Shown: positions 1 through 10,591, counted from the first letter of the stretch. The stretch: DNA of 64,000 bases from Sorangium cellulosum (GCF_004135735.1 NZ_CP012670.1:1984001-2048000); one strand, 5' to 3'. A program made the numbers and translations. Notes: generated by a model from the letters alone, not told the origin.

Positions 1-38
1 CGGCGCCACGCCGGGCGACAGGCGCACGGAGGTCCGGC

Positions 39-1169
39 GTGATCTACGAGCTCTTCTACCCGCTCAAGTTCCACTACAGCTGGCTGAGCTGGCTCAACGT
101 CCTGCGTTACATCCCGTTCCGCACCATCATGGCGACGATCACCGCCATGGTGCTGACGTTCGTGCTCGCGCCGTGGTTCATCCGCGAGCTCAGGCGCAAG
201 CAGATCGGGCAGGTGGTCCGCGCCGAGGGGCCGGAGACGCACAAGGTCAAGGCGGGCACGCCGACGATGGGCGGCGCGCTCATCCTGCTCTCGCTCCTGC
301 TCCCCACCGTGCTGTGGGCCGATCTCAGGAACCCGTTCGTCCTCGCGACGGCGGCCGTCACCGCGGGCTACGGCGTCATCGGCTACCTGGACGACTTCCT
401 CAAGATCAAGCGGAAGAACAGCGGCGGCCTGCCCGGGCGCTACAAGCTCATCGGCCAGGTGCTCATCGGCGGCGCGGCCGTGGCCTACACGTTCCTGCTC
501 GCCTCCAAGCTCCCGCCGGACTGGGTCGACATCCGGACGCGGCTCGCGATCCCGTTCGTCGCGTTCTCGAAGTACTCGATCGATCTGCCGCTCTACGTCT
601 ACGTACCGTTCGCCGTCTTCGTCGTCGTGGCGTGGTCGAACGCCGTGAACCTCACCGACGGCCTCGACGGCCTCGCGATCGGCCCCGTGATCATCAACGC
701 GGGGACGTACCTGATCCTCGCGTACATCGTGGGCGCCTCCATCGCGAACTTCTCGCTCGCGACCTACCTCGACATCCCGTCGATCGCGTCCGCCGCGGAG
801 CTCTCGGTGTACTGCGGCTCGGTCATCGGCGCGGGGATCGGCTTCCTCTGGTACAACACGTACCCCGCGCAGGTCTTCATGGGGGACGTCGGGTCGCTCG
901 CCCTCGGGGGCGGGCTCGGGATGCTCGCCGTCTTCACCAAGAACGAGCTCCTGTCGGTCGTCCTCGGGGGGATCTTCTTCATCGAGACGGTCAGCGTCAT
1001 CACGCAGGTCGTCTCGTTCAAGCTCACCGGCAAGCGCGTCTTCTTGATGGCGCCGATCCACCACCACTACGAGAAGAAGGGGTGGGCGGAGCCCAAGATC
1101 ATCGTTCGCTTCTGGATCATCTCCATCCTCCTGGCGCTGGTCTCGCTGGCGTCGATGAAGCTGCGCTGA
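39..1169 (+). CDS. mraY: Phospho-N-acetylmuramoyl-pentapeptide transferase (MraY)
   Basis: Integral membrane enzyme that transfers phospho-MurNAc-pentapeptide from UDP to undecaprenyl phosphate, giving lipid I. The 376-residue product is of normal family length and shows the hallmark motifs: the Asp pair in YLDDF (about residues 117-120), NLTDGLDGLA, FMGDVGS and the histidine loop MAPIHHHYE. Multiple hydrophobic segments fit the 10-TM family fold. I use the GTG at 39 because GGAGG at 28-32 lies just upstream and the next start would remove the first membrane segment. The 38 bases upstream may be the murF 3' end (a TGA at 40-42 would overlap), but too little is visible to call it. First gene of a tight dcw run. 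Confidence 0.97.
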   Translation: MIYELFYPLKFHYSWLSWLNVLRYIPFRTIMATITAMVLTFVLAPWFIRELRRKQIGQVVRAEGPETHKVKAGTPTMGGALILLSLLLPTVLWADLRNPFVLATAAVTAGYGVIGYLDDFLKIKRKNSGGLPGRYKLIGQVLIGGAAVAYTFLLASKLPPDWVDIRTRLAIPFVAFSKYSIDLPLYVYVPFAVFVVVAWSNAVNLTDGLDGLAIGPVIINAGTYLILAYIVGASIANFSLATYLDIPSIASAAELSVYCGSVIGAGIGFLWYNTYPAQVFMGDVGSLALGGGLGMLAVFTKNELLSVVLGGIFFIETVSVITQVVSFKLTGKRVFLMAPIHHHYEKKGWAEPKIIVRFWIISILLALVSLASMKLR

Positions 1170-1173
1170 GGGC

Positions 1174-2532
1174 ATGATGGACGTCCGCGGACGAACAGTG
1201 ATCGTCGTCGGGCTCGGCCGGAGCGGTGTCGCGGCCGCGCGCCTCCTGATCGAGCGCGGCGCGCGCGTGATCGCGAACGACGGCGCGCCGCGCGAGCGGC
1301 TCTCCGCCGCGGCCGCGTCCCTCGAGGCGGAGGGCGCCGTCCTCGCCGCGGGCGGGCACGACCCGGCGCTGTTCGAGGGCGCCGATCTCGTGGTCGTCTC
1401 GCCGGGCGTGCCGTCGTTCCCCGCGCTCTGTGCGGTCGAGCGCGCCGGGCGCGAGGTCATCGGCGAGCTCGAGCTCGCGTCGCGCTTCGTGACCGCGCCC
1501 ATCGCGCTCGTCGGCGGCACCAACGGCAAGAGCACGACGACGGCGCTCACGGGCGCGATGCTCGCGGCCGCCGGCCTCCGCGCCTTCGTCGGCGGCAACT
1601 TCGGGACCCCCCTCGCCGAGGTCGTCCGCGAGCCGTGGGACGTCCTCGTCCTGGAGATCTCGAGCTTCCAGGCCGAGCGCGTCCCGACGCTGCGCGCCCG
1701 CGCCCACGCGCTGCTCAACATCACGGACGACCACCTCGACCGTTACCCGAGCTTCGCGGCGTACGCCGACGCGAAGGGCAACCCGTTCGCGCGGATGACG
1801 CCGGACGACGTCGCGGTCGTCCCGTTCGGCGACGAGCTCGTGGCGCGCCAGGCGGCGCGCGGGCGCGCCCGCGTCGTGACGTTCAGCGCGAGCGACGCCC
1901 GCGCCGACGTCGCGGTCACGGGCGGCGCGATCGTCGATCGCGTCACCGGAGCGCGCTACCCGCTGGATCGGGTCCGGCTCACGGGCGCGCACAACCTCGC
2001 GAACGCGTGCGCGTCCGTCGCGCTCGCGGCCGCGCTCGGCGCCCCCGCCGCGGCGATCGCCGAGGCGCTCGCGCGCTTCGAGGGGCTCGCGCACCGGACC
2101 GCGCTCGTCGCGGAGATCGAGGGCGTCCGCTACTACGACGACTCCAAGGGGACCAACGTCGGCGCCTCCGTCGCCGCGCTCTCCGGCCTGCGCGAGGCGA
2201 AGGCCGTCCTGATCGCGGGGGGGCGCGACAAGCTCGGCGACTACGCGCCGCTCGTCGCCGCGCTGCGCGAGCGGGGCCGGGCTCTGGTCGTCCTCGGCGA
2301 GGCCGCGGAGCGCATCGCGGCCGCGGCGAGCGGCGCCCTGCCGATCGCGCGGGCGCGCTCGATGGACGAGGCGGTCCGCGCCGCGCGCTCCCTCGCCAGG
2401 CCGGGCGACGCGGTGCTGCTGAGCCCCGCGTGCTCCAGCTTCGACATGTTCCGCGACTACAAGGACCGCGGCGACGCCTTCGTCCGCGCGATCCGCGAGA
2501 TCGAGCAGGCCGCCGGGGAGGTGGCGTCGTGA
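1174..2532 (+). CDS. murD: UDP-N-acetylmuramoyl-L-alanine--D-glutamate ligase (MurD)
   Basis: Cytoplasmic Mur ligase that adds D-glutamate to UDP-MurNAc-L-Ala. The 452-residue product has an N-terminal Rossmann region (VVGLGRSG, about 11-18), the ATP-binding loop GTNGKSTTT (115-123) and the typical HRTALV...YYDDSKGTN and AGGRDK motifs of the central and C-terminal domains. It follows mraY after 4 bases. Two consecutive ATG codons (1174, 1177) leave the exact start open by one residue. Its TGA overlaps the ftsW ATG by one base, so translation is probably coupled. Confidence 0.97.
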   Translation: MMDVRGRTVIVVGLGRSGVAAARLLIERGARVIANDGAPRERLSAAAASLEAEGAVLAAGGHDPALFEGADLVVVSPGVPSFPALCAVERAGREVIGELELASRFVTAPIALVGGTNGKSTTTALTGAMLAAAGLRAFVGGNFGTPLAEVVREPWDVLVLEISSFQAERVPTLRARAHALLNITDDHLDRYPSFAAYADAKGNPFARMTPDDVAVVPFGDELVARQAARGRARVVTFSASDARADVAVTGGAIVDRVTGARYPLDRVRLTGAHNLANACASVALAAALGAPAAAIAEALARFEGLAHRTALVAEIEGVRYYDDSKGTNVGASVAALSGLREAKAVLIAGGRDKLGDYAPLVAALRERGRALVVLGEAAERIAAAASGALPIARARSMDEAVRAARSLARPGDAVLLSPACSSFDMFRDYKDRGDAFVRAIREIEQAAGEVAS

Positions 2533-3845
2533 TGTCGTGGAGCGGCGCCTTCGGCGCGCGGGGCGACGCCCCCAGGAACCGGCACATCGGTCCGTCGGAG
2601 CAGGAGAAGGCGGAGCGCGGCGCCGCGCCGTCCCCCGAGGCCTTCTGGCGGATGCGATCGAGCCCGTCGGGGCCGGTCGACGCCCTCCTCGCGGCCGTCG
2701 TCACGGCGCTCATCGGCTTCGGCGTGGTGATGGTCTACAGCGCGAGCGCCATCGAGGCGACGGTGCGCTACAAGGACCCGCAGTTCTTCCTCAAGCGCCA
2801 GGCCGCCTACGCCGTCCTCGCGATCGCGGCCATGTGGATCACGAGCCGCATCGACTACCGGCGGATCAAGGCGCTCACGTACCCGGTGCTGATCACCGTG
2901 ACCGGGATGCTCGTCGCCTGCGTTGCCGGCCTCGGCCACAAGGCCGGCAACGCGTACCGGTGGATCGCGCTCGGCCCGGTCCACGTGCAGCCGGCCGAGG
3001 TGGCGAAGCTCGGCATCGTCCTCTGGCTCGCCTACTCGCTCTCCAAGAAGGCCGACCGCATCAAGTCGTTCTCCGTCGGGTTCCTCCCGCACCTCATCGT
3101 GGTCGGCCTCTTGATGCTCCTCTGCCTCAAGCAGCCCGACTTCGGCAGCGCGGTCGTCCTGCTCTTCCTGACCTTCACGCTCCTGTTCGTGGCGGGCGCG
3201 CGGGTCCCGTACATCGCGGCGTTCTCCATGCTGCTGGCGCTCGCCGGCGCCGCGCTCGTCCGCTTCAGCGGCTACCGCTACGCGCGCTACCTCGCGTGGA
3301 TCGACATGGACAGCAACCGCGCCGACCTCGCCTACCAGCCGTTCCAGTCGGTCATGAGCTTCGGCTCGGGCGGCGTGTTCGGCCTCGGCCTCGGGCGGGG
3401 CCTGCAGGTGCTCTACCTGCCCGAGGCGCACACCGATTTCGTGTCCGCGATCGTCGGCGAGGAGCTCGGCTTCGTTGGCGTCGTCTGCCTCTGCGCGACG
3501 TACCTCGTCCTCGTCTCGCGCGGCGTGAAGGTCGCCCTCGAGGCCGCCGACGACTACGGCAGCTTCCTGGCGTTCGGCATCGCGACGCTCTTCGGCGTGC
3601 AGGCCATGACGAACCTCGCCGTCGCCATGGCGATCCTCCCGACCAAGGGGCTCACGCTGCCGTTCATCAGCTACGGCGGGTCCTCCCTGCTCGTGAACGC
3701 GGCGGCCGCCGGCATCCTGCTCAGCATCAGCCGCTCGCGGACGCCGGTGCCCGAGAAGGGCGGCGCGGGGGGCGCCTCGCCGGTCCCGAACGCGCCGAGC
3801 GCGTCGGCCGTGGTCGCCACCGCCGCCGAGGAGGGCCGCGCATGA
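2532..3845 (+). CDS. ftsW: SEDS-family cell division glycosyltransferase FtsW
   Basis: SEDS peptidoglycan polymerase of the divisome, using lipid II with a class B PBP partner. 437 residues: a hydrophilic, charged N-terminus of about 55 residues, then about ten membrane spans. The stretch [16 protein letters not shown] carries the SEDS catalytic-loop Asp and [10 protein letters not shown] is the diagnostic FtsW/RodA/SpoVE C-terminal motif. The ATG at 2532 overlaps the murD stop as TGATG, and the frame reads through from there, so the long in-frame extension upstream is only the shadow of murD. The C-terminal 40 residues are Ala/Pro-rich. FtsW is preferred to RodA because of its place between murD and murG. 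Confidence 0.96.
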   Translation: MSWSGAFGARGDAPRNRHIGPSEQEKAERGAAPSPEAFWRMRSSPSGPVDALLAAVVTALIGFGVVMVYSASAIEATVRYKDPQFFLKRQAAYAVLAIAAMWITSRIDYRRIKALTYPVLITVTGMLVACVAGLGHKAGNAYRWIALGPVHVQPAEVAKLGIVLWLAYSLSKKADRIKSFSVGFLPHLIVVGLLMLLCLKQPDFGSAVVLLFLTFTLLFVAGARVPYIAAFSMLLALAGAALVRFSGYRYARYLAWIDMDSNRADLAYQPFQSVMSFGSGGVFGLGLGRGLQVLYLPEAHTDFVSAIVGEELGFVGVVCLCATYLVLVSRGVKVALEAADDYGSFLAFGIATLFGVQAMTNLAVAMAILPTKGLTLPFISYGGSSLLVNAAAAGILLSISRSRTPVPEKGGAGGASPVPNAPSASAVVATAAEEGRA

Positions 3846-5041
3846 CGACCGTGCTCATCGCCGGCGGCGGCACCGGCGGCCACGTCTTCCCGATGATCGC
3901 CGTGGGCGACGCCGTCCGCGCCGCGGACCCCGACGCGCGCGTCGTCTACGCCGGCACCGCGCGCGGCATCGAGGTGCGCGTGATGGGCGAGCGCGGCGAC
4001 CAGCTCGAGCTGCTCCACGTCCTGCCGCTGCGCGGCGGCGGGCTCTCCGGCCTCCTGCGCGGGGCCGCGCGCGCGGGCCGCGTTCTCCCCGAGGCGCGGC
4101 GGCTCGTCGAGCGGCTCGACGCCCGCGTGGTGCTGTCGCTCGGCGGATACGCCGGCGGCCCGGTCTCCCTCGCCGCGCGCTCGCTCGGCGTGCCGGTCGC
4201 GATCCTGGAGCCGAACAGCGTCCTCGGGCTCTCGAACCGGCTCCTCTCGCCGATCGTGGACCGGGCGTACGTCGCGTTCCCGGAGACGGCGCGCGCGCTG
4301 CGCCCGAGCACGGTGCGCCACGTCGGCGTCCCGCTCCGGCGCGCGTTCGCCCGCGCGCCGTACGCGCCGCGCGAGGGCGAGCTGAGCCTCCTCGTGCTCG
4401 GCGGCAGCCAGGGCGCCCTCGCGCTGAACGACGTCGTGCCGCGCGCGATCGCGGCGAGCCGCGGGCGCGGCGTCGACCTCGACGTCGTGCACCAGACGGG
4501 CAGGGATCGCGAGGCCGCCGTCCGGTCCCTCTACGCGGATCTCGGCCTCTCCGGCCGCGCGCGCGTCGTCCCGTTCATCGACGACGTGGCGGCGGCGCTC
4601 GCCGCGGCCGACGTGGTGATCGCCCGCGCGGGCGCGTCGACCCTCGCCGAGCTGTGCGCCGTGGGCCGCCCCTCGATCCTGATCCCGTACCCGTTCGCGG
4701 CCGACGATCACCAGATGAAGAACGCGCGCTCCCTGGAGCGATCCTCGGCCGCGGTCGCGATCGCCCAGGCCGACGCCACCGAGGCGCGCCTCGCCGCCGA
4801 GATCGCCCGGCTCGCGGCCGCGCCGGCGCTCCGGGCCCGCATGGCCGACGCCGCGGCGGCCCTCGCCGCGCCGGACGCCGCGGCGCGCGTCGCACAGGAT
4901 CTGCTCGAGCTCGCGCGAGCTCCGCGCCACCGCGCGCTGCGCCTCCCCTTCGGCGGACGCGCGCAGGCGGCGCCGCCCCGTGTCGCAAGGGAAGGGGCCG
5001 CGCCGCTCGGCGCGGGTCATGGCCAGGAGGAGGCACGCTGA
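3842..5041 (+). CDS. murG: UDP-GlcNAc--lipid I GlcNAc transferase (MurG)
   Basis: Peripheral membrane glycosyltransferase (GT-B fold) that converts lipid I to lipid II. 399 residues. The N-terminal [10 protein letters not shown] (8-17) is the MurG glycine-rich loop; LGGSQGA and the acceptor/donor motif [10 protein letters not shown] followed by [10 protein letters not shown] are also present. Start and stop overlap neighbours: ATGA with ftsW and TGATG with murC. The last roughly 35 residues after the second Rossmann domain are Arg/Ala/Pro-rich and go beyond the usual family end, a basic tail of unknown role. Confidence 0.96.
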   Translation: MTTVLIAGGGTGGHVFPMIAVGDAVRAADPDARVVYAGTARGIEVRVMGERGDQLELLHVLPLRGGGLSGLLRGAARAGRVLPEARRLVERLDARVVLSLGGYAGGPVSLAARSLGVPVAILEPNSVLGLSNRLLSPIVDRAYVAFPETARALRPSTVRHVGVPLRRAFARAPYAPREGELSLLVLGGSQGALALNDVVPRAIAASRGRGVDLDVVHQTGRDREAAVRSLYADLGLSGRARVVPFIDDVAAALAAADVVIARAGASTLAELCAVGRPSILIPYPFAADDHQMKNARSLERSSAAVAIAQADATEARLAAEIARLAAAPALRARMADAAAALAAPDAAARVAQDLLELARAPRHRALRLPFGGRAQAAPPRVAREGAAPLGAGHGQEEAR

Positions 5042-6453
5042 TGTTCCGCGGTCGCGTTCGCCACGTTCACTTCGTCGGCATCGGCGGCGTCGGCATGAGC
5101 GGCCTCGCCGAGATCCTGCGCTCGCTCGAGTTCGAGGTCTCCGGCTCCGATCTCAAGGAGGGCTCGACGACCCGGCGGCTCACGTCGCTCGGCGTCCGGA
5201 TCGACATCGGCCACCGCGCCGAGAACGTCCGCGGCGTCGACGTCGTCGTCTACTCGAGCGCCATCCGGCCCGACAACCCCGAGCTCACCGAGGCGCGCGC
5301 GCTCGGGATCCCGGCGATCGGCCGCGCGGAGATGCTCGCCGAGCTGATGCGGGTGAAGTACGGCGTCGCGATCGCGGGCTCGCACGGCAAGACCACCACG
5401 ACCTCCCTGGTCGCCACGGTCCTGCGCGCCGCCGGCCTCGATCCCACCGTCGTCGTCGGCGGCAAGATGGCGGCCCTCGGCTCGAACGCGCGGCTCGGCG
5501 CCGGCGACCTGCTCGTGGCCGAGGCCGACGAGAGCGACGGATCGTTCCTGCGGCTCACGCCGACGATCGCGGTCGTCACCAACATCGACCCCGAGCACCT
5601 CGATCACTACGGCACGCACGAGCGCATCAAGGACGCCTTCGTCGAGTTCGCCGCGCGCGTCCCGTTCTACGGGCTCGCGGTGCTCTGCCTCGACCACCCC
5701 CACGTGCAGGACCTGCTCCCGCGCGTCCCGCGCCGCCACGTCACGTACGGCGTGTCGCCGCAGTCGGACTACTCCGCGCGCGGCATCCAGTTCCGCGGCC
5801 TCGAGACGAGCTTCAACGCGTACCGCCGGGGGGAGCCGCTCGGCGGCTTCACGGTGAGGATGCCGGGCGCGCACAACGTCCTGAACTGCCTCGCGACGAT
5901 CGCGGTCGCGGACGAGCTCGAGGTGCCGCTCGACGTCACGAAGCAGGCGCTCGCCACGTTCGGCGGCGTCGCCCGCCGCTTCACGATCGTCGGCTCGGTC
6001 GGCGGCGTCACGCTGGTCGACGACTACGGCCATCACCCGGCCGAGATCCGGGCCACCATCGACGCGGCCCGGCGCGCGTTCCCGGGCGAGGACCACCGCG
6101 TGGTCGTGGCGTTCCAGCCGCACCGGCACACCCGCACGCGCGACCTCTTCGACGAGTTCACGCGCGCCTTCAACCTGGCCGACGTGCTGCTCGTGACCGA
6201 CATCTACCCCGCGGGCGAGGCGCCGATCCCCGGCGTCACCGCCGAGCGCCTCGTCCAGTCGATCCGCGAGCACGGCCACCACGACGCGCGCTACGTCGCG
6301 GACAAGGCCGAGCTCCCGGAGGCGCTCGAGCGGATCGTCCGGCCGGGCGACGTCGTGATCGCGCTCGGGGCGGGCGACGTGAACGCCTGCGTGCGGGAGC
6401 TCAAGGCGCGCCTCGAGGCGAGGGCGCTGCCCCCGCAGGGGGGCGGCTCATGA
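5041..6453 (+). CDS. murC: UDP-N-acetylmuramate--L-alanine ligase (MurC)
   Basis: First Mur ligase, adding L-alanine to UDP-MurNAc in the cytoplasm. The 470-residue product begins with the MurC Rossmann motif [12 protein letters not shown] (10-21) and has the P-loop GSHGKTTTT (113-121), the DESDGSF region, [11 protein letters not shown] and the [10 protein letters not shown] motif expected for MurC. It overlaps murG by one base and ftsQ by four. In many bacteria murB and ddl come next; here ftsQ follows directly, so those functions must be encoded elsewhere. Confidence 0.97.
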   Translation: MFRGRVRHVHFVGIGGVGMSGLAEILRSLEFEVSGSDLKEGSTTRRLTSLGVRIDIGHRAENVRGVDVVVYSSAIRPDNPELTEARALGIPAIGRAEMLAELMRVKYGVAIAGSHGKTTTTSLVATVLRAAGLDPTVVVGGKMAALGSNARLGAGDLLVAEADESDGSFLRLTPTIAVVTNIDPEHLDHYGTHERIKDAFVEFAARVPFYGLAVLCLDHPHVQDLLPRVPRRHVTYGVSPQSDYSARGIQFRGLETSFNAYRRGEPLGGFTVRMPGAHNVLNCLATIAVADELEVPLDVTKQALATFGGVARRFTIVGSVGGVTLVDDYGHHPAEIRATIDAARRAFPGEDHRVVVAFQPHRHTRTRDLFDEFTRAFNLADVLLVTDIYPAGEAPIPGVTAERLVQSIREHGHHDARYVADKAELPEALERIVRPGDVVIALGAGDVNACVRELKARLEARALPPQGGGS

Positions 6454-7475
6454 CCGAGCGCCCGAGCGCCCCGCCGCCGAACCGGCGCCGCGCGCAGCCC
6501 TCTTCGCCCGCGGCGCCGCCCGGGCGGGCCGCGCCCGCGCGCGGCGCGAAGCCGGACCCCGTCCCGGCGCCCGCGCCGCGGAACGCGCGCGTGCGCTCGG
6601 CGCCGCCGCCCCCGAACGAGTCGCCGGCCCCGCCGGCGACGAGCGTCTCGGTGGCCCCGCCGCGCCCGTCGCCGGACAAGGGCGGCGGCGAGCCCGGCGG
6701 CGCGCGCCCCGCGCGGCCGATCTCGCGGCACCTCCGCGCGCTGCAGCTCCTCGCCGGCGCCGCCGTCGTGATCGTCGCCTCGACCGCGGTCGCGTGGGGC
6801 GCGCGCCGCTACATCGTGTCGAGCCCGCGCTTCGCCGTGCGCACGGTGCTCGTCGAGGGGGTCCAGCGCCGCACCGCCGAGCAGGTGGCGGGCTCCGGCG
6901 GCATCGAGGTGGGCAAGAACATCTTCACGCTCGACCTCGATCACGCCGGCGCCGCGATCTCCGCCGATCCCTGGATCGAGCGGGCCACGGTCACCCGGAA
7001 GCTCCCCTCGACGGTCCACGTCACCGTGGTCGAGCGGGAGGCGCAGGCCCTCGTCGCGATCGGCGGCGATCTCTACCTCGCGACGCGCGACGGCGAGCTC
7101 TTCAAGGAGCTCGCGGAGGACGATCCGATCGATCTCCCGGTCGTCACGGGGATCACGGGCGAGCAGGTGGCGCGGGACCGCGCCGGCGTGGTCATCGCGG
7201 TCAGGCGCCTGCTCGACGTGGTCGAGGACATGACGCGCGCCGGAATCGCGCGCCGCTACCCGATCCAGGAGCTCCACATCGAGCGGGACGGCTCGGTCGT
7301 CATCACCATCGGCAAGGAGGGGATCGCGCTCCACCTCGGGCAACCTCCGTACCGGGACAAGGTCGGCCAGGCCTCGAGGGTGCTCACCGAGATCGCCCGG
7401 CGAAAGGCGAACGCCTCGGTGATCTTCCTCGACAACGACGCGCACCCCGAGCGCGTCGTGGTGAGGATGCGATGA
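6450..7475 (+). CDS. ftsQ: Cell division protein FtsQ/DivIB
   Basis: Bitopic divisome protein linking early and late division proteins. The 341-residue product has an unusually long cytoplasmic N-terminus rich in Pro, Ala and Arg (about residues 1-95), one membrane span (about 97-117), a POTRA-type domain starting at [16 protein letters not shown] (about 128-197, including the [19 protein letters not shown] helix) and the beta domain typical of FtsQ. Position between murC and ftsA supports the call. The ATG overlaps the murC stop by four bases (ATGA). Confidence 0.93.
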   Translation: MTERPSAPPPNRRRAQPSSPAAPPGRAAPARGAKPDPVPAPAPRNARVRSAPPPPNESPAPPATSVSVAPPRPSPDKGGGEPGGARPARPISRHLRALQLLAGAAVVIVASTAVAWGARRYIVSSPRFAVRTVLVEGVQRRTAEQVAGSGGIEVGKNIFTLDLDHAGAAISADPWIERATVTRKLPSTVHVTVVEREAQALVAIGGDLYLATRDGELFKELAEDDPIDLPVVTGITGEQVARDRAGVVIAVRRLLDVVEDMTRAGIARRYPIQELHIERDGSVVITIGKEGIALHLGQPPYRDKVGQASRVLTEIARRKANASVIFLDNDAHPERVVVRMR

Positions 7476-7611
7476 TCGCCGCCTCGCTCCCTCTCCGCGT
7501 GGACGCGCGTCGAGCGGCCGCAAAAGTTGGCCGGTTCCGCCGGCTCATGGCAGCGTCGTGCCCGCCTGACACGCGCACGGGGCTCGTCCCCGCATTGAGG
7601 TGGTGCACGCA

Positions 7612-8925
7612 ATGAAGAGCCGGATGGAGACTACTGAGATTGTCGTCGGCCTGGACATCGGGACGACCAAGGTCTCGGCGGTCGTGGGCGAGGTCGACGC
7701 TGACGGGATCACCATCCTCGGTGTGGGCAACGTCCCATGCCGCGGCCTGCGCAAGGGCGTGGTGAGCAACATCGACTGGACGGTCCGCTCGATCTCCGAG
7801 GCGATCGAGGCCGCGCAGACGATGGCGGGCGTGGAGATCCGCACCGTCTATGCCGGCGTCGCTGGCAGCCACATCCGTTGCCAGCAGTCGGACGGCGTCG
7901 CGGCGATCTCGGGCGGCGAGGTCACGCGCGTGGACGTCGAGCGCGTCCTCGAGGGCGCGCGGGCGATCCCGGTCGACGCCGATCGCCAGATCCTGCACGT
8001 CCTGCCGCGCGAGTTCACGGTCGACAACCAGGACGGCATCCGCGATCCGGTCGGCATGAGCGGCGTCCGGCTCGGGGTCAAGGTGAACCTGATCACCGCC
8101 GCGACCTCGTGCGTGCAGAACGTCGTCCGCTGCGCGGAGCGCTGCGGCCTCACCGTCGCCGACGTGGTCCTCGAGCCGCTCGCCAGCGCCGAGGCGGTGC
8201 TGTCCGAGGACGAGAAGGAGATCGGCGTCGCCATCATCGACATCGGCGGCGGCACGACCGACATGCTCCTCTACGTGGACGGCGGGATCGCGCACGCCAG
8301 CGTGATCCCTGCGGGCGGCAACAACGTGACGGCCGACATCGCGGCCGGGCTGCGCACGCCGATGGGCGAGGCCGAGCGCCTCAAGCGCAACACCGGCTGC
8401 GCGCTCGGCCGCATGGTCGGCGACGACGAGGAGATCGAGGTCCCCGGCGTGGGCGGGCACCTGCCGCGCAAGGCGGCGCGCCGCGTCCTGTCGGACATCA
8501 TCGAGCCGCGCGTCGAGGAGATCTTCGCGGTCATCCGCAAGCGGATCGAGGACACCGGGCTGCTAGAGCAGCTCTCCGCCGGCGCGGTGCTCACCGGCGG
8601 CGGGGTCCTGATGGAGGGCATGACGGAGTTCGCCGAGGAGATCCTCGGGATGCCGGTGCGCCTCGGCGTGCCGGTCGGGGTGCGTGGCATCACCCAGCTC
8701 GTGGCCGGCCCGCAGTACGCGACCGGCGTGGGCCTCGTCCAGTACGGCGCCAACGCGCTCGCGCAGGCGCGCGCGTTCACCCCGGTGGCCATCGACGCCG
8801 GCCGCGCGGACGGCCGTCGCGACAAGCACCGTGAGCGCGAGTCGCGCCGTGATGTCGTCGAAGAAATTCCGATTGAAAAAAGGTCGAGCGGGAGGTTTTG
8901 GAACTGGCTTCGCGCAGCATTCTAG
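7612..8925 (+). CDS. ftsA: Actin-like cell division protein FtsA
   Basis: Actin-fold ATPase that tethers FtsZ to the membrane. 437 residues from the ATG at 7612, which has GAGGTGG at 7597-7603 upstream; a GTG at 7600 lies inside that ribosome-binding site and is less likely. Phosphate-binding motifs GLDIGTTK and IDIGGGTTD and the adenosine motif TGGGVLMEG are present. The C-terminus ends in a short amphipathic helix, FWNWLRAAF, the membrane-targeting sequence known in FtsA. A 136-base gap separates it from ftsQ and 247 bases from ftsZ, so ftsZ may have extra promoters. Confidence 0.96.
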   Translation: MKSRMETTEIVVGLDIGTTKVSAVVGEVDADGITILGVGNVPCRGLRKGVVSNIDWTVRSISEAIEAAQTMAGVEIRTVYAGVAGSHIRCQQSDGVAAISGGEVTRVDVERVLEGARAIPVDADRQILHVLPREFTVDNQDGIRDPVGMSGVRLGVKVNLITAATSCVQNVVRCAERCGLTVADVVLEPLASAEAVLSEDEKEIGVAIIDIGGGTTDMLLYVDGGIAHASVIPAGGNNVTADIAAGLRTPMGEAERLKRNTGCALGRMVGDDEEIEVPGVGGHLPRKAARRVLSDIIEPRVEEIFAVIRKRIEDTGLLEQLSAGAVLTGGGVLMEGMTEFAEEILGMPVRLGVPVGVRGITQLVAGPQYATGVGLVQYGANALAQARAFTPVAIDAGRADGRRDKHRERESRRDVVEEIPIEKRSSGRFWNWLRAAF

Positions 8926-9055
8926 GCATGACGTGGCGAGAGAAAGTTGTTAGAGAATCGGGTTTGAGAGGGTCGTGAGAGCGCATCGGCGATCCCTCTT
9001 CAACCTCCGAGTCAAGAGGGTTCGCAACGACGGTTTCGAAGGGGAAGAGGCGCCC

Positions 9056-9091
9056 CTCCGGAGCCCGTCCGGAGCGAGGAGATCCTCGCTC
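9056..9091. promoter_or_regulatory. Overlapping palindromes in the ftsA-ftsZ gap
   Basis: CTCCGGA at 9056-9062 pairs with TCCGGAG at 9068-9074. A perfect inverted repeat with 9-base arms, GAGCGAGGA / TCCTCGCTC, occupies 9072-9091. The two stems share bases 9072-9074, so they cannot both form fully. This could be an attenuator-like leader structure of ftsZ mRNA or a protein-binding operator; neither is demonstrated. Confidence 0.45.
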
Positions 9092-9172
9092 ATTTGAGGT
9101 TCCGCGCCGCTCGACCTCCGCGAGGGTCGGCGCCGGGCCGAGCGGCTAGCTGTACATCCCCGGGAGGAGTTC

Positions 9173-10441
9173 ATGAGTTTCTCCATCGAGTTTGCCGACG
9201 AGCACACCGGGTACGACGCCCGGATCAAGGTCATCGGTTGTGGCGGTTCGGGCGGCAATGCAGTCAACACGATGATCAACTTCGGCCTCGAGGGCGTGGA
9301 GTTCATCGTCGTCAACACGGACGCCCAGGCGCTCGGCACGAGCCTCGCGCCGTCCAAGCTCCACATCGGCGCGAGCGTCACGCGCGGCCTCGGCGCCGGC
9401 GCCGATCCCGAGAAGGGCCGCAAGGCGGCGCTCGAGGACGTGACCCGGGTGAAGGAGTACATCCAGGGCGCGGACATGGTGTTCGTGACCGCGGGGATGG
9501 GCGGCGGCACCGGCACGGGCGCCGCGCCGGTCATCGCGCAGCTCGCGCGCGAGGAGGGCTGCCTGACCGTCGGCGTCGTGACGAAGCCGTTCTTCTTCGA
9601 GGGCAAGCAGCGCTCACGCCGCGCCGAGCTCGGCCTCGCGATGCTCGCGGAGCACGTCGACACGCTCATCACGATCCCGAACCAGAAGCTCCTCACGCTA
9701 GGCGACGAGGACCTCTCGTTCGTCGAGGCGTTCCGCAAGGCGGACGAGGTGCTCTACCAGGCGATCAAGGGCATCAGCGATCTCATCACGCAGAACGGGA
9801 TCGTGAACGTCGACTTCGCGGACGTGAAGACGGTCATGTCCAACATGGGCCGCGCGCTCATGGGCACCGGCTGCGCGAAGGGGCAGGGCCGCGCCCGGCT
9901 CGCCGCCGAGATGGCCGTCAGCTCGCCGCTGCTCGACGACATCTCGGTCGAGGGCGCGACCGGCGTGCTCATCAACATCGTCGGCGGCCCGGACATGCGG
10001 ATGCGCGAGATCGAGGAGGCCGCGACGCTCGTGCAGGAGCAGGCGCACGAGGACGCGAACATCATCTTCGGCGCGACGATCGACGAGAACATGGGCGAGA
10101 TGATCAAGGTCACGGTCATCGCGACCGGCTTCGACCACCTCGTCGCCGAGGTCCCGCAGCAGTTCGCGAGCGCCGCGCAGCCGCGCCAGACCGCGCACTC
10201 CATCGGCGCGTCGCTCGCGGCCGCGGCCGGGCCGATGTCGGCGCGCTCCACCTCGGTCCCCCCTCCGATGACGCAGCGCCCGCCGCACCGCCACGAGGAG
10301 GTCGCGTACCCGACCTCGCGCCGCGCCGCGCCGCAGGTGCAGTCGGTCGGCGGCGGCCCCGGCCCGCGCGAGCGCGCGAGCTTCGTCCCGCCGCTCGACT
10401 CCGACTGGGACACCCCCGCGTTCCAGCGCCGGGGCCAGTAG
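9173..10441 (+). CDS. ftsZ: Tubulin-like cell division GTPase FtsZ
   Basis: Forms the cytokinetic Z ring. 422 residues, with the nucleotide-binding IGCGGSGGNAVN (about 21-32), the tubulin signature GGGTGTG (110-116) and the T7-loop region DFADVKTVM. A flexible Pro/Ala/Gln-rich linker (about 330-405) leads to the conserved C-terminal peptide DWDTPAFQRR, which binds FtsA and other partners. Start chosen at 9173 because CGGGAGGAG lies just upstream. It closes the dcw run; the next gene, dnaJ, has its own promoter. Confidence 0.97.
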   Translation: MSFSIEFADEHTGYDARIKVIGCGGSGGNAVNTMINFGLEGVEFIVVNTDAQALGTSLAPSKLHIGASVTRGLGAGADPEKGRKAALEDVTRVKEYIQGADMVFVTAGMGGGTGTGAAPVIAQLAREEGCLTVGVVTKPFFFEGKQRSRRAELGLAMLAEHVDTLITIPNQKLLTLGDEDLSFVEAFRKADEVLYQAIKGISDLITQNGIVNVDFADVKTVMSNMGRALMGTGCAKGQGRARLAAEMAVSSPLLDDISVEGATGVLINIVGGPDMRMREIEEAATLVQEQAHEDANIIFGATIDENMGEMIKVTVIATGFDHLVAEVPQQFASAAQPRQTAHSIGASLAAAAGPMSARSTSVPPPMTQRPPHRHEEVAYPTSRRAAPQVQSVGGGPGPRERASFVPPLDSDWDTPAFQRRGQ

Positions 10442-10509
10442 CGACGTCGTACCCCCCACGGAAGCCTCACGAAGCCAGCCCGCCACGGGCGTTCACGCTG
10501 TATTGCGCG

Positions 10510-10537
10510 TTGACAGGCGCGGGCGACGACTTATGGT
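10510..10537 (+). promoter_or_regulatory. Sigma70-like promoter of dnaJ
   Basis: TTGACA at 10510-10515, a 16-base spacer and TATGGT at 10532-10537. Transcription would begin near 10544, leaving a leader of about 48 nt before the dnaJ ATG at 10592. An in-frame ATG at 10550 would sit almost at the transcript end and encodes residues foreign to DnaJ. Confidence 0.6.
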
Positions 10538-10591
10538 CAGCCGGCGCCTATGCCCCCTGTCGGGCAGGATCGACGCGGCGGTCCACCATTC

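Noticed and set aside
1..42. Possible 3' end of murF overlapping mraY
   Set aside because: Only 13 codons visible and they do not resemble a conserved MurF end; not enough to annotate.
1635..3845. Long plus-strand open frame that includes FtsW with 300 extra residues upstream
   Set aside because: The upstream part is the off-frame shadow of murD (Arg/Ala/Pro noise); the true FtsW start overlaps the murD stop at 2532.
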